A stretch of DNA of 64,000 nucleotides from Methanomassiliicoccales archaeon (GTDB lineage Archaea; Thermoplasmatota; Thermoplasmata; Methanomassiliicoccales; UBA472): contig DATKZX010000014.1 of NCBI GenBank assembly GCA_035527755.1, forward strand, positions 1 through 64,000. The letters run 5' to 3'. Shown in pieces: positions 25,824 through 34,487 of the stretch. The notes below the pieces were generated by a model that was not told where the DNA came from, did no database searches, and worked only from the letters and a program-made list of their open reading frames with translations. Each line of letters begins with the position of its first letter. The first letter of the stretch is position 1. Made by a program: the position numbers and the translations under genes.

Positions 25824-26360
25824 ATGGTAAACATGGACGACAAGGTCGATATCGACCATATGGGCGCCTTGATGTCCCTGCCTCCGGCACCGGTGGTGCT
25901 GGTGGGGGTGGGGGGCAAGGAGATCAACGTCATCACCGTAGGAATGTTCAACGTGTTCTCGGTGCGGCCGCCGATCGTCGGCATAGCCGTCACCACCTCT
26001 CGTCAGAGCTACAAGTTCCTGGAGGAGAACGATGAGTTCACCATCAACATTCCGGGGAAGGAACTCCTGGAGCAGGTCATCATCTGTGGGGAGAAGAGCG
26101 GAGCGGACACTGACAAGTTCGAGCTCACCGGGCTCACCCCGGTCAAAGGCAAGCGTACCAAGGCTCCGCGCATAGCCGAGTGCCTGCTGAACATGGAACT
26201 GAAGAAGACACAGTCCTTCGAGATCGGGGACCACACCTGGTATTTAGGCGAGATCAAGCACACCGACATCACTTCCGATTACGATCGCAGCAAGGCGTTG
26301 CTGTATCGGGACGGGGAATATTGGACCGCTGGTGAGCGACCGATCAAGAAAAGAGAGTGA
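25824..26360 (+). CDS. Flavoredoxin-type flavin reductase domain protein (copy 2)
   Basis: The 178-residue paralogue of the preceding gene has PAPVVLVGVGGKEINVITVG, RPPIVGIAVTTSRQSYKFL, FTINIPGKELLEQVIICGEKSG and GDHTWYLGEIKHTDI. It shares the IPGK(D/E)L and GDH(I/T)WYLGE segments with copy 1 but differs in the loop around the flavin edge. Its own TATA-like box (gctttatta) lies before it. It is convergent with and abuts pheA. Confidence 0.82.
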   Translation: MVNMDDKVDIDHMGALMSLPPAPVVLVGVGGKEINVITVGMFNVFSVRPPIVGIAVTTSRQSYKFLEENDEFTINIPGKELLEQVIICGEKSGADTDKFELTGLTPVKGKRTKAPRIAECLLNMELKKTQSFEIGDHTWYLGEIKHTDITSDYDRSKALLYRDGEYWTAGERPIKKRE

Positions 26361-27179
26361 TCACGACGGCAAGGACGCCTTGAGGAACGAGCCGAACACC
26401 TTGACGCAGGAAGCGCTCTGGCGCAGGTCCTCCAGGGCCTCGGCCACCTTATCGTCCTTCACATCCCCGTCAAGGTCCAGGTAGAACACGTACTCCCAGG
26501 TCCTTCCGCGCCATGGTCGGGATTCCAACTTGGTGATGTTGACACCGTGAACGGCGAAGGTCTTCAAGCAATCGAAAAGCGCTCCAGGCTGGTTCCGGGT
26601 GGTGAACGCCAGGGCGGTCTTGTTGCCAGCTACCGGCGAGCCTTTCCTGGACAGCACGAAGAAGCGGGTGATGTTGTCCTGTACGCTCTGAACGTCCTCC
26701 AGCAATACCTTCATGCCGTAGGCGCTGGCGGCGCGTCGGCTGGCGATCGCCGCCTCTTCGATGAGGCCGCGCTCCCGCACCATTCGCACCGATCCGGCCG
26801 TGTCGAACGCCGGCACCTTCTGCCATTCCGGGTGTGAGGACAACAGGTCCCGGCATTGTGCCAGTGCCTGAGGGTGACTGTAAACTAGCTGAACGTCCTG
26901 CAGTTCCGCGTCCGGATGTCCGATGAGACAATGCCTTATCCGCACCATGACCTCACCGACCACCCGCAGGTCGCTTTGGAACAGCAGGTCGTTGGCGGTA
27001 GTGACGCTGCCCTCGATGGAATTTTCCACCGGCAGCATTCCCAGGTCCGCACGTCCGCTCTTCACCGCATCGAAGAGGTCCATGAACTCGGCGCACTCCG
27101 AGGTGGTGGCGCTCTTATCGTAGGCGAAGACCGCGTCCTCGCTGTAAGCTCCCTTGACCCCTTGGAACGAAACGATCAT
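26361..27179 (-). CDS. pheA: Prephenate dehydratase
   Basis: The 272-residue enzyme converts prephenate to phenylpyruvate for phenylalanine. The catalytic domain begins VSFQGVKGAYSEDAVFAY, and the active-site TRF triad is in DNITRFFVLSRKG. The C-terminal ACT domain has ESRPWRGRTWEYVFYLDLDG, the phenylalanine-sensing ESRP motif. There is no chorismate mutase domain; that activity is fused to TyrA at 38676-39752. It is the last gene of the his-lysC-pheA operon, 1 nt after lysC. Confidence 0.93.
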   Translation of the reverse strand: MIVSFQGVKGAYSEDAVFAYDKSATTSECAEFMDLFDAVKSGRADLGMLPVENSIEGSVTTANDLLFQSDLRVVGEVMVRIRHCLIGHPDAELQDVQLVYSHPQALAQCRDLLSSHPEWQKVPAFDTAGSVRMVRERGLIEEAAIASRRAASAYGMKVLLEDVQSVQDNITRFFVLSRKGSPVAGNKTALAFTTRNQPGALFDCLKTFAVHGVNITKLESRPWRGRTWEYVFYLDLDGDVKDDKVAEALEDLRQSASCVKVFGSFLKASLPS

Positions 27180-27180
27180 C

Positions 27181-28539
27181 TCAGCACCCGAAAAGTTCTT
27201 CGTGCACCGCCCTGGTGGCCTTTTCCAGGTCCGCCTCGTCCACGGTGAAGTGGTAGGCGACCAGTGAAGCGCCGGCGGAGATAAGTCCGACGTTCACGTT
27301 CTCCTTGGCCACGGCATTGAAGACCCTGGAGGCCAATCCCTTATGGTGGCCCAGACCTTCGCCGACGATGCACATCAGGGCGAAATTGGCGTGCGTCTCC
27401 ATGCGGGTGACGCCTCCCTCGGTCAGCACCTTCTGGGCCTTGGCCACGTCCTTCTTGTCCACCAGCAGCGCGATGCAGGTCAGCGACGTGACCACGCTGT
27501 ATATGTTGACCTCCGCTTCCCGGAGCAAGGAGGCGATGTCCGCCAGTACGCCTAGCTTGTAGCCAGTGCCTTCGCCGAAGACCTTGACCAAAGAGAGGTT
27601 CTTCATACAGGAGATGGACTTGATGCTCCGATCGCCGTTCTTTCCGGAATCCTTGATGGCCGTTCCCGGCGCTTCCGGACGGAAGACGTTCTTCACCCGT
27701 ATCTCGATGTTGCCCGAACGGGCCGGTTCCATGGTCATGGGGTGGACGACCTTGGCACCGAAGTAAGCCAGTTCCGCCGCTTCGTCGTAGCTCAACTGCG
27801 GTATCGATCGGGCGGAGGGAACGATCTTGGGGTCCACGCTCATGAACCCGTCCACGTCCTTCCATATCTCCAGCACGGAAGCGCCCATGGCATTGGCGAC
27901 GGCGGCGGCGCTGTAATCGCTGCCGTTGCGACCGAAGACGGTGACGCTGCCTTCCGGCGCTCTGCCGAAGAACCCGGTGATGACCGGCGTCACACCATCC
28001 TGCAGCCCCTTCATGAGCTTGGGGCGTATGGTCGAACGCGTGGCCTCCATGTTCACCATGGCGGTCCCGTACTCACCATCGGTGATGATGCCCAGTTCAT
28101 CCGCGTCCACGGGCTTGGCCTTCATGCCCATTTCGTTGAGCAGGGCGGCCACGATGATGACGGACAGGCGTTCCCCGAAGCATTGCACGTAATCACGGAT
28201 GCGAGGGTTCACCTCCTCGATGTAGCAGGAGCCGTAGAGCATACGTTCTAGCTTGACCAGCTTTGCCACCAGCTCTTCCACGGCCTGGGCCTGGCACTTC
28301 TCAGTGGTAAGGGCATCGTCGACCAGATCGGTGTGCACCTTGCTGACGGCCTTCATGAAGGAATCCACGTCCTCCTCGGTATGGGTACAGGAGATGAACT
28401 GCACCAGCATCTCGGTGACGCCGGAGACGGCGCTCAGAACGACGGCCTTCTTCTCCTTCTCCGCGACGATGATGCCGGCCACCTGGCGCATGGACTCCCC
28501 GGTCTTCAGCGAGGACCCGCCGAACTTGAGGACCTTCAG
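27181..28539 (-). CDS. lysC: Aspartate kinase, probable CTG start
   Basis: The kinase phosphorylates aspartate, the first step toward aspartate semialdehyde and thus threonine, homocysteine and, in this organism, aromatics. The first ATG (28491) would cut off the nucleotide-binding segment KVLKFGGSSLKTGES, which is open upstream in frame. The only suitable initiation codon is CTG at 28539. It gives MKVLKFGGSS, is preceded by gaggagggg, and overlaps the PHP gene stop as CTGA, in keeping with the NTGA junctions of this operon. NGSDYSAAAVANAMG and WKDVDGFMSVDPKIV mark the catalytic domain, and two ACT repeats (about 315-450) suggest feedback control. Confidence 0.9.
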   Translation of the reverse strand: MKVLKFGGSSLKTGESMRQVAGIIVAEKEKKAVVLSAVSGVTEMLVQFISCTHTEEDVDSFMKAVSKVHTDLVDDALTTEKCQAQAVEELVAKLVKLERMLYGSCYIEEVNPRIRDYVQCFGERLSVIIVAALLNEMGMKAKPVDADELGIITDGEYGTAMVNMEATRSTIRPKLMKGLQDGVTPVITGFFGRAPEGSVTVFGRNGSDYSAAAVANAMGASVLEIWKDVDGFMSVDPKIVPSARSIPQLSYDEAAELAYFGAKVVHPMTMEPARSGNIEIRVKNVFRPEAPGTAIKDSGKNGDRSIKSISCMKNLSLVKVFGEGTGYKLGVLADIASLLREAEVNIYSVVTSLTCIALLVDKKDVAKAQKVLTEGGVTRMETHANFALMCIVGEGLGHHKGLASRVFNAVAKENVNVGLISAGASLVAYHFTVDEADLEKATRAVHEELFGC

Positions 28540-29195
28540 GCGCGACCCCTCCTCTTCACTATCTCCTGGGGCGTCTCGATCAGGGCGCGGTCCGCTTCTT
28601 GCTGGCTAAGTCCCGCGGCCAAGGCTATCTGCATCGCCGTTGCCAGGTCCATAAGGTCCCCCGGTGCGTGAGCGTCGGTGTTGACCACCATACGCGCTCC
28701 GGCCTGCTGGGCCATTCTGGCCACGTGTCCGTTGGTCTTGCAGTGCGATCCCCTGGAGGTGATCTCCAGGACCACACCGTTGTCCCTGGCCAATTGCGCC
28801 TCCTCCAAGGTGATGAACCCGGGGTGGGCCAATATGTCCACATCAGGGTTCTTGACCGCGGCCAGGTTGGTCCCCCTCTCCACAGGTTCGCTGATGGTCT
28901 CTCCGTGGATCACCACTATCTCCGCTCCCAGCTTTCGGGCGCGGAGGACGACATCGTCGATGCGGCGCGCTGGTACGTGGGTTATCTCCACACCGCATAG
29001 CACCTTCATGCCCCAATCCGCTGCCAGCTCCGCGTCCCTACGAGCTTCTTGAATGATCCGCTCCATGTTGCTCAGGGAGGCGTGATCGGTGAAGGCCAAG
29101 GTCTTGGTCCCCTTGACCAAGGCGCGGCGGGCCAGCTCGATGGGCAGCAGTTCGCCGTCGCTCAATAGGGTGTGGGTGTGCAGTTCGGCTCTCAT
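28536..29195 (-). CDS. PHP-domain phosphatase, likely histidinol-phosphatase
   Basis: The 219-residue PHP protein has metal-ligand motifs ELHTHTLLSDGELLPIELA, LAFTDHASL, CGVEITHV, DILAHPGFI and VVNTDAHAPGDL. It lies between hisIE and lysC with 4-nt overlaps on both sides. The window has no HisN or bifunctional HisB phosphatase, and the HisB here is dehydratase only. By position, it is the likely histidinol-phosphate phosphatase. It is shorter than the classic HisK, closer to the compact PHP group found in methanogens. Confidence 0.8.
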   Translation of the reverse strand: MRAELHTHTLLSDGELLPIELARRALVKGTKTLAFTDHASLSNMERIIQEARRDAELAADWGMKVLCGVEITHVPARRIDDVVLRARKLGAEIVVIHGETISEPVERGTNLAAVKNPDVDILAHPGFITLEEAQLARDNGVVLEITSRGSHCKTNGHVARMAQQAGARMVVNTDAHAPGDLMDLATAMQIALAAGLSQQEADRALIETPQEIVKRRGRA

Positions 29196-29791
29196 TTCCT
29201 CCTCTCCGCTAACTTACGATAAACGTCCTCCCAGCCGATCTCCATGCCCTCCACTGCCACCATCAGGTGATAGATGAGGTCGGCGACCTCCCAGGACTGC
29301 TCCTTCGTCTGGTGGTTCTTGGCGGCCAAGAGCACCTCGGCCGCTTCTTCCACCACCTTCTTCAGGCGCTTGTCCTCGTCGGCGAACAGTTTACTGGTGT
29401 AACTTCCTTCGACCGGGTTCGTCCTCCGGTCCCGAACGACCCTGAGCAGTTCGGGCAGCACGGCCATGGTACCATCCACGTCGCCGTAGACAACTTCGTC
29501 AAAACAGGACATGCGGTCCAGGTGGCAGGCCACGCCGGTCTGCTTCACCCGGACCAGCAAGGTGTCCTGATCGCAATCCAGCTGTATCGATACGATCTCC
29601 TGCACATGGCCGGAGGTCTCCCCTTTCATCCACTGTTGCTGTCGGGAACGGGAATAAAAATGGGTGTACCCGGTCTTCAGCATCTTTCGGTACGCTTCCT
29701 CGTTGGCGTAGGCCAGCATCAGGACCTCGTTGGTCTCGTGGTCCTGCACGATGACTGGCAACAGACCGTTGGCATCGAACTTCGGGTTCAT
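29192..29791 (-). CDS. hisIE: Phosphoribosyl-AMP cyclohydrolase / phosphoribosyl-ATP pyrophosphatase fusion
   Basis: The enzyme carries out steps 2 and 3 of histidine synthesis. ATG 29791 overlaps the hisF stop as ATGA; the long open frame upstream is a hisF shadow. Residues 1-115 are HisI ([58 protein letters not shown], with metal-binding Asp/Cys residues). Residues about 118-199 are HisE ([32 protein letters not shown]). The fusion order is as in enteric HisIE. Confidence 0.95.
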   Translation of the reverse strand: MNPKFDANGLLPVIVQDHETNEVLMLAYANEEAYRKMLKTGYTHFYSRSRQQQWMKGETSGHVQEIVSIQLDCDQDTLLVRVKQTGVACHLDRMSCFDEVVYGDVDGTMAVLPELLRVVRDRRTNPVEGSYTSKLFADEDKRLKKVVEEAAEVLLAAKNHQTKEQSWEVADLIYHLMVAVEGMEIGWEDVYRKLAERRK

Positions 29792-30543
29792 CTCACTTCC
29801 ACCCCTTTTTCCCTCAGATATTGTTTGACGTCCTTTACGGTGCACTGCCCGTAGTGGAATATGGACGCAGCCAAGGCCGCCTCGGCCTTGGTCTGCTGTA
29901 ATACCTCTAGAATGTGCTCCGGGGAACCGCATCCTCCAGAGGCTATGACCGGGATGTTCACCGCTTCGGCCACCGCCTTGGTCATGGCGATGTCGTAACC
30001 GTCCTTGGTACCATCGGCGTCCATGCTGGTCAGGAGTATCTCTCCGGCGCCGCGGTCCTCTACCTCTCTGGCCCACTGCAGCATGTCCAGATCGGCGTTC
30101 TTCCTTCCGCCGTGGGTATAGACCGTCCAGGAGCCCCCCTGGCGTTTGGCGTCTATGGCAACGACGACGCACTGGCTGCCGAAGTCCTTGGCGCATTCGG
30201 AGATGATCTCCGGCTGCTGCACCGCCACCGTGTTCATCGAGACCTTGTCCGCCCCGGCGTTAAGCGCGGCCCGCATGTCGCTCTTCTCACGAATACCGCC
30301 ACCGACGGTCAGCGGGACGAAGAGCTGTTTGGCCGTCTCCTCGACGATATCAAGCAGAGTGCGTCTCCCTTCGGCGCTGGCAGAGATGTCCAGGAAGACG
30401 ATCTCGTCCGCTCCCTGCTTCTCGTACGCCGAGGCCAGTTCCGGTGGGTAGCCCACATCCTTCAGGTCCAGGAACTTGACGCCCTTGACCACAGTGCCGT
30501 TCCTCACGTCCAGACAGGGAATGATCCTCTTGGTCAAACTCAT
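29788..30543 (-). CDS. hisF: Imidazole glycerol phosphate synthase cyclase subunit
   Basis: HisF pairs with HisH to make imidazole glycerol phosphate and AICAR. The 251-residue TIM barrel begins [20 protein letters not shown], with catalytic aspartates in PCLDV and [28 protein letters not shown] and [13 protein letters not shown] bind the phosphates. It overlaps hisB and hisIE by 4 nt each. Confidence 0.97.
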   Translation of the reverse strand: MSLTKRIIPCLDVRNGTVVKGVKFLDLKDVGYPPELASAYEKQGADEIVFLDISASAEGRRTLLDIVEETAKQLFVPLTVGGGIREKSDMRAALNAGADKVSMNTVAVQQPEIISECAKDFGSQCVVVAIDAKRQGGSWTVYTHGGRKNADLDMLQWAREVEDRGAGEILLTSMDADGTKDGYDIAMTKAVAEAVNIPVIASGGCGSPEHILEVLQQTKAEAALAASIFHYGQCTVKDVKQYLREKGVEVR

Positions 30544-31091
30544 TTTCCGCTCACCTTAGGCCGGTCCTTGGTGCTCAGCTCGCTGCCCCTCGGCCTAACC
30601 GCCGATCGCAGAGCTTTGCCCAGGGCCTTGAAGGTGGCCTCGATGATGTGGTGTTCGTCGCTGCCCCGTATGATCATCACGTGCAAGGTTATGCCCGAGG
30701 ACATGGCGAAGCTGCGAAAGAAGTGAGTGTAGAGCGTGTCGGGGCAATCGATGTCCGCGTACGGCCGCTCGATTATGTCCACCGCCACCTGGACCAGGGC
30801 ATCGTCCATGGGGACCAGTGAGGAGGCCATCCGCTCGATGGGGCTATCGCCCAGACATTGCCTCAGGGTCTTCCCGAGCACGATGGCCACGTCCTCCACC
30901 AGGTGGTGCTCGTCATCGCCCTCGGCGCTGATCGTCAGATCGAAATTGGCATATCGCCCTAGGGTCTCCAGCATATGGCACAGGAACTGTTCCTCGCACT
31001 CCACCTTCGTCTCGCCCTTGCCATCCAGGTCCAGCTTGAGGCGCACCTCGGTCTCCCGTGTCTTGCGAACCACTTCGGCTTTCCTGTCCAT
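30540..31091 (-). CDS. hisB: Imidazoleglycerol-phosphate dehydratase
   Basis: The 183-residue protein is the dehydratase only, with no HAD phosphatase domain. The manganese-site blocks are present: [32 protein letters not shown], and the second copy [20 protein letters not shown]. It is coupled to hisF by ATGA and follows hisA after 4 nt. Confidence 0.96.
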   Translation of the reverse strand: MDRKAEVVRKTRETEVRLKLDLDGKGETKVECEEQFLCHMLETLGRYANFDLTISAEGDDEHHLVEDVAIVLGKTLRQCLGDSPIERMASSLVPMDDALVQVAVDIIERPYADIDCPDTLYTHFFRSFAMSSGITLHVMIIRGSDEHHIIEATFKALGKALRSAVRPRGSELSTKDRPKVSGK

Positions 31092-31095
31092 GCCA

Positions 31096-31803
31096 TCATC
31101 TCCAGATAACTTGATGATTCAATTTTCCAGTATAAAGTGCTAATCCCACCACGGACTCCTTTACGCCCATCCCGTTCAGCAGATCGATGTCCCGTTGGTC
31201 GGTCACGCCGCCGGAAACTATGGTCAGGTGCGGGCATTCGGTGATGAACCCACTGACCGCCTGGGCGTCGATGCCTCTGACCTGACCTTCCACGTCCACA
31301 TTGGTGTAGAGCACCCCGGCCAGAGGCATATCGGCAATGTCGGCGAAGACATCTTTCAGCTCCAGGCCGGAATCCTTCTTCCAACCGTGCGTCTGGATCC
31401 TGCCGCCCTTCATATCCATGGCCAGGACCATACTTCCGGGGTGCTTGAGGGACATCATCCTCAGCCAGGCAAGGTCCTTCAAACCCTTCGTGCCGACGAT
31501 GACGCGGTCCGCGCCGCAATCCAGGTAGTATTCGGCCACTTCGGTGGAACGGATGCCCCCGCCCACCTGCACTGGCACTTTGGAAGCGGAGATCACCCTG
31601 CGGATGATCTGGGCGTTATGTCCCCGGCCCAGGGCCGAGTCAAGGTCTATCAGGTGCAGGCGGGGGGCGCCCTTGCCCTCCCAGTCCCTGGCCACGTTCA
31701 GGGGATAGGGCAGCACCACCTGCTCCGTGCCCGGAACGCCGCCGACCAGCTGTACCACGCGGTGGTCCAGGATGTCCACGGCGGGAATGATCATCATCGG
31801 CAT
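31096..31803 (-). CDS. hisA: ProFAR isomerase
   Basis: The 235-residue (beta-alpha)8 isomerase is paralogous to HisF. It begins MMIIPAVDILDHRVVQLVGG with the catalytic aspartate in PAVDI, then VGGGIRSTEVAEYYLDCGAD, and the second catalytic region LYTNVDVEGQVRGIDAQAV, where the usual TDI is TNV. VSGGVTDQRDIDLLNGMGV binds phosphate. It overlaps hisH by 10 nt. ATG codons at 31803, 31797 and 31794 are alternatives. Confidence 0.94.
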   Translation of the reverse strand: MPMMIIPAVDILDHRVVQLVGGVPGTEQVVLPYPLNVARDWEGKGAPRLHLIDLDSALGRGHNAQIIRRVISASKVPVQVGGGIRSTEVAEYYLDCGADRVIVGTKGLKDLAWLRMMSLKHPGSMVLAMDMKGGRIQTHGWKKDSGLELKDVFADIADMPLAGVLYTNVDVEGQVRGIDAQAVSGFITECPHLTIVSGGVTDQRDIDLLNGMGVKESVVGLALYTGKLNHQVIWR

Positions 31804-32393
31804 CCCTCCGCAAAGCTCAGGAAATTTGAAAGGAACTTCAGGCCGGCGGTGGAGCTCTTCTCCGGGTGGAACTGGGTGCCGTAGGTGTTGCCCTTGCGGA
31901 ACAGCGTGGGTATCTTCCCGTAGAAATCGGTGTGGCCGATATCGGAGTAATCCTCCGGTTGACCATGGAACGAGTGGGCGAAGTAGAAGTGCGGGTCGTC
32001 TATGCCGTTCATGATGGCGTCGTCTGAGACCACCTGGTTCCAGCCCATGTGCGGTATGCGGGGAGTGTGCAATCGGACGACCTTCCCCTGCAGGTACCCG
32101 AGCCCGGGATTCTCACCCTCCTCGCTTTCCTGGAAAAGGACCTGCATGCCGATGCAGACGCCCAGGCAAGGTACTCCGGCCTGCAGTCTGGAGACTATGC
32201 GCTCCCTGAAAGGCTGCATCCGCTCCATCGTCTTATCGAACGCCCCGACCCCGGGAAGCACGATGCAGTCCGCTTCCGATAACAGGGACATGTCCTCGAT
32301 CACGTCGACCTTGGCCCCGCAAAGCTCCATGGCCTTGCGGATGCTGTGCAGGTTGCCCACACCGTAATCGGCCAGGGTGACCTTCAGCGACAT
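31794..32393 (-). CDS. hisH: Imidazole glycerol phosphate synthase glutaminase subunit
   Basis: The 199-residue class I glutaminase supplies ammonia to HisF. VTLADYGVGNLHSIRKAMEL opens the protein. The nucleophile is in GVPCLGVCIGMQVLF, and the His-Glu pair is in GTQFHPEKSS. FAHSFHGQPEDY is the expected loop near the HisF interface. It overlaps hisC and hisA by 10 nt each. Confidence 0.95.
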   Translation of the reverse strand: MSLKVTLADYGVGNLHSIRKAMELCGAKVDVIEDMSLLSEADCIVLPGVGAFDKTMERMQPFRERIVSRLQAGVPCLGVCIGMQVLFQESEEGENPGLGYLQGKVVRLHTPRIPHMGWNQVVSDDAIMNGIDDPHFYFAHSFHGQPEDYSDIGHTDFYGKIPTLFRKGNTYGTQFHPEKSSTAGLKFLSNFLSFAEGCR

Positions 32394-33436
32394 TCCTCCA
32401 GCACCTCCCTCGTTTTGCTCAGCAGGGTGGCGTTCATCTCCCTGGTGCCTATGGTCGTCCTGACGCAGTTCTCCAGGCGGCGTACCTTGCCGAAATCGCG
32501 TATGAGGACGTTCTTGTCAGAGAGCTTCCTGGTAAGATCGTCCGAAGGTATCGTGGAACGGAAGAGCACATAGTTGGCCTCGGAGGGGTAGACATGGAAG
32601 CCCAGATCTCTCAAGCCCTCTTCCAGATAGGGTCTCTCCTCCTTGACGACATTGACGCTGCGCTCCAGGAACTCCCGGTCCTTAAGGGCGGCCATGGCCA
32701 CCCTCTCGCCGATGGCGTTCAGCGAGTAGGGGATCTTCACCCGTTGCATGGCGTCGGCCATATCCAGCCCGGCGGCCAGATAGCCGATGCGCATTCCGGC
32801 CAGGCCATAGGCCTTGGAGAACGTCCTGGTAACGATCAGATTGTCGTACTTCTCCACCAATGGTATGAACGAGGCGCCGGTGTACTCTCCGTAGGCCTCG
32901 TCCACCACTACCGGGCGGTCGCTTCCCTCGATGATCGCCCTGACGTCGTCCATGCGAAAGGTGTTGGAAGTGGGATTGTTCGGGGTGCATATCAGCACCA
33001 CCTTGCCCTTGGTGGAGTTGATGGCCTCGACGTCCAACTGGAAATCATCGTCCAGGTCCACCGTCACGGTATTCCCGCCGTTGATCTTGACGAAGAAGGA
33101 GTGCAATACATAGGCCGGGTGCGCCGTGATGACCGTCTCGCCCGGTTCCACGAAGGTCTTGATGATGATGTCAAGGGCCTCGTCGGAACCGTTGCCGACC
33201 ACGAAATTGTCAATTTTCAATCGGTAGAGGTCGGCCAAAGCGCTGCGCAGACCATCTCCGTAGGTGCTGGGATACTGTCCCATGTCCAGGTTCAAGCATT
33301 CCTGCAGAGCCTTCCGTCCGGCGGGGTTGGTGCCCAGGGCGTTGGTGCTGGTGTCCATGCGGAGCTTGCTCCCCACCTTGGGGTTGTAGTAGAGCTGCAG
33401 GTCCCGGCAGGTGGACCGTATCCAATTCTTGTCCAT
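32384..33436 (-). CDS. hisC: Histidinol-phosphate aminotransferase
   Basis: The 350-residue PLP aminotransferase converts imidazole-acetol phosphate to histidinol phosphate. STNALGTNPAGRKAL and QYPSTYGDGLRSALADLY match the N-terminal substrate region. ICTPNNPTSNTFRMDD, VVVDEAYGEY and RTFSKAYGLAGMRIGYL (Schiff-base lysine) form the cofactor site, and FRSTIPSDDL with RDFGKVRRLENCVRTTIG closes it. It follows hisG after 9 nt. Confidence 0.94.
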   Translation of the reverse strand: MDKNWIRSTCRDLQLYYNPKVGSKLRMDTSTNALGTNPAGRKALQECLNLDMGQYPSTYGDGLRSALADLYRLKIDNFVVGNGSDEALDIIIKTFVEPGETVITAHPAYVLHSFFVKINGGNTVTVDLDDDFQLDVEAINSTKGKVVLICTPNNPTSNTFRMDDVRAIIEGSDRPVVVDEAYGEYTGASFIPLVEKYDNLIVTRTFSKAYGLAGMRIGYLAAGLDMADAMQRVKIPYSLNAIGERVAMAALKDREFLERSVNVVKEERPYLEEGLRDLGFHVYPSEANYVLFRSTIPSDDLTRKLSDKNVLIRDFGKVRRLENCVRTTIGTREMNATLLSKTREVLEECR

Positions 33437-33445
33437 CAGGGCACC

Positions 33446-34309
33446 TCAGGGGACCATGCGGTCGATGGGGATGAGCAGTATTCCCGTCGCCCCCATGCGC
33501 TTCAAGCGGTTGATGGCCTCGTAGGCGTCCGATTTTTCGATGACCACGTGCACCGCGACCACGTCATCCCGGCCGATGATGTTCATGATGGTCGGTCCAG
33601 CGATCCCCGGGAAGGCCTTCCGTACCTCCTCCAGAGAGGTCTTTGGAACGTCCGCCATGAGATACTTCTTGTTCTCGGCCTCGGTGACGCTGTGCATGGC
33701 GGAAATGATCTCCTCCACCTGCTGCCCGCAACCTTCGTACGCTTTACGGTTAGCTATCACCACTGCCTGGGATTCGGCGATGACCGCCAGCTCCCGCAGG
33801 TGGTTCATCTTCAGCGTGGAACCGCTGGATACCAGGTCGACGATGATGTCCGCCACGCCCAGGTGGGGCGCTATCTCCGCCGCACCGGCGATGTAGGCGA
33901 TCTCCACCCTCTTTCCCAGCTTATCAAAGAACTTGCGGGTCATGTTGGGGAACGAGGTGGCGACGATGATGTCGTCCGGCAGGTCCTCCGGCGTCTTGAC
34001 CTTCATAGCATCGGGCACTGCGATCGACAGACGGCAGCGGCCGAAGTTGAGCTTGTAGGGAACGACCACGTCCAGGCCAGATTCCAACACCAGGTCCAAA
34101 CCGGTGATGCCCACGTCCACCGCGCCGCTGTGCACGAACTTGACGATGTCCTGGGCCCGGAGGAACATGACCGCCAGGTCTTGGCGTTTGATATTGGCGT
34201 AGAGCCTGCGCTCATCGCCGTTCTCGATCTCCAGTCCAGCGTGTTCGAGGATCTCTACGGACCGCTCGCTCAGCCTTCCTTTGTTGGGTATGGCCAGCCT
34301 GAGTGTCAT
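33446..34309 (-). CDS. hisG: ATP phosphoribosyltransferase, long form
   Basis: This first enzyme of histidine synthesis is the committed, feedback-controlled step. At 287 residues it is the long form, with a C-terminal ACT-like regulatory domain (about 210-287, ADVPKTSLEEVRKAFPGIAGPTIM), so no HisZ is needed. RLAIPNKGRLSERSVEILEHAG and DVGITGLDLVLE mark the catalytic lobes, and DIIVDLVSSGSTLKMNHL is the PRPP loop. It is the first gene of the operon; a TATA box lies at 34351-34360. Confidence 0.95.
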   Translation of the reverse strand: MTLRLAIPNKGRLSERSVEILEHAGLEIENGDERRLYANIKRQDLAVMFLRAQDIVKFVHSGAVDVGITGLDLVLESGLDVVVPYKLNFGRCRLSIAVPDAMKVKTPEDLPDDIIVATSFPNMTRKFFDKLGKRVEIAYIAGAAEIAPHLGVADIIVDLVSSGSTLKMNHLRELAVIAESQAVVIANRKAYEGCGQQVEEIISAMHSVTEAENKKYLMADVPKTSLEEVRKAFPGIAGPTIMNIIGRDDVVAVHVVIEKSDAYEAINRLKRMGATGILLIPIDRMVP

Positions 34310-34350
34310 ATGATAACCCTTGGCAATACCACTTCAATGGACAATTGCTA

Positions 34351-34360
34351 CTTATATTTA
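34351..34360 (-). promoter_or_regulatory. TATA box of the his-lysC-pheA operon
   Basis: On the minus strand the sequence is TAAATATAAG, about 45 nt before the hisG ATG. It predicts a transcript start near 34330 and a leader of about 20 nt. No hairpin or leader peptide is visible in that leader, so transcriptional attenuation looks unlikely. Control probably rests on a DNA-binding protein and on HisG feedback. Confidence 0.6.
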
Positions 34361-34487
34361 CTGACATTCTGGTCATGTACGCGCGCCCGTCCTGGACAAG
34401 TGTCAGGAATGGCTGTATTTCGTTCCTTCTCCTCTTAGGCGGTATCAGTAATAATTTTCAAATAATCATAACACTCATGCCCGCGGC

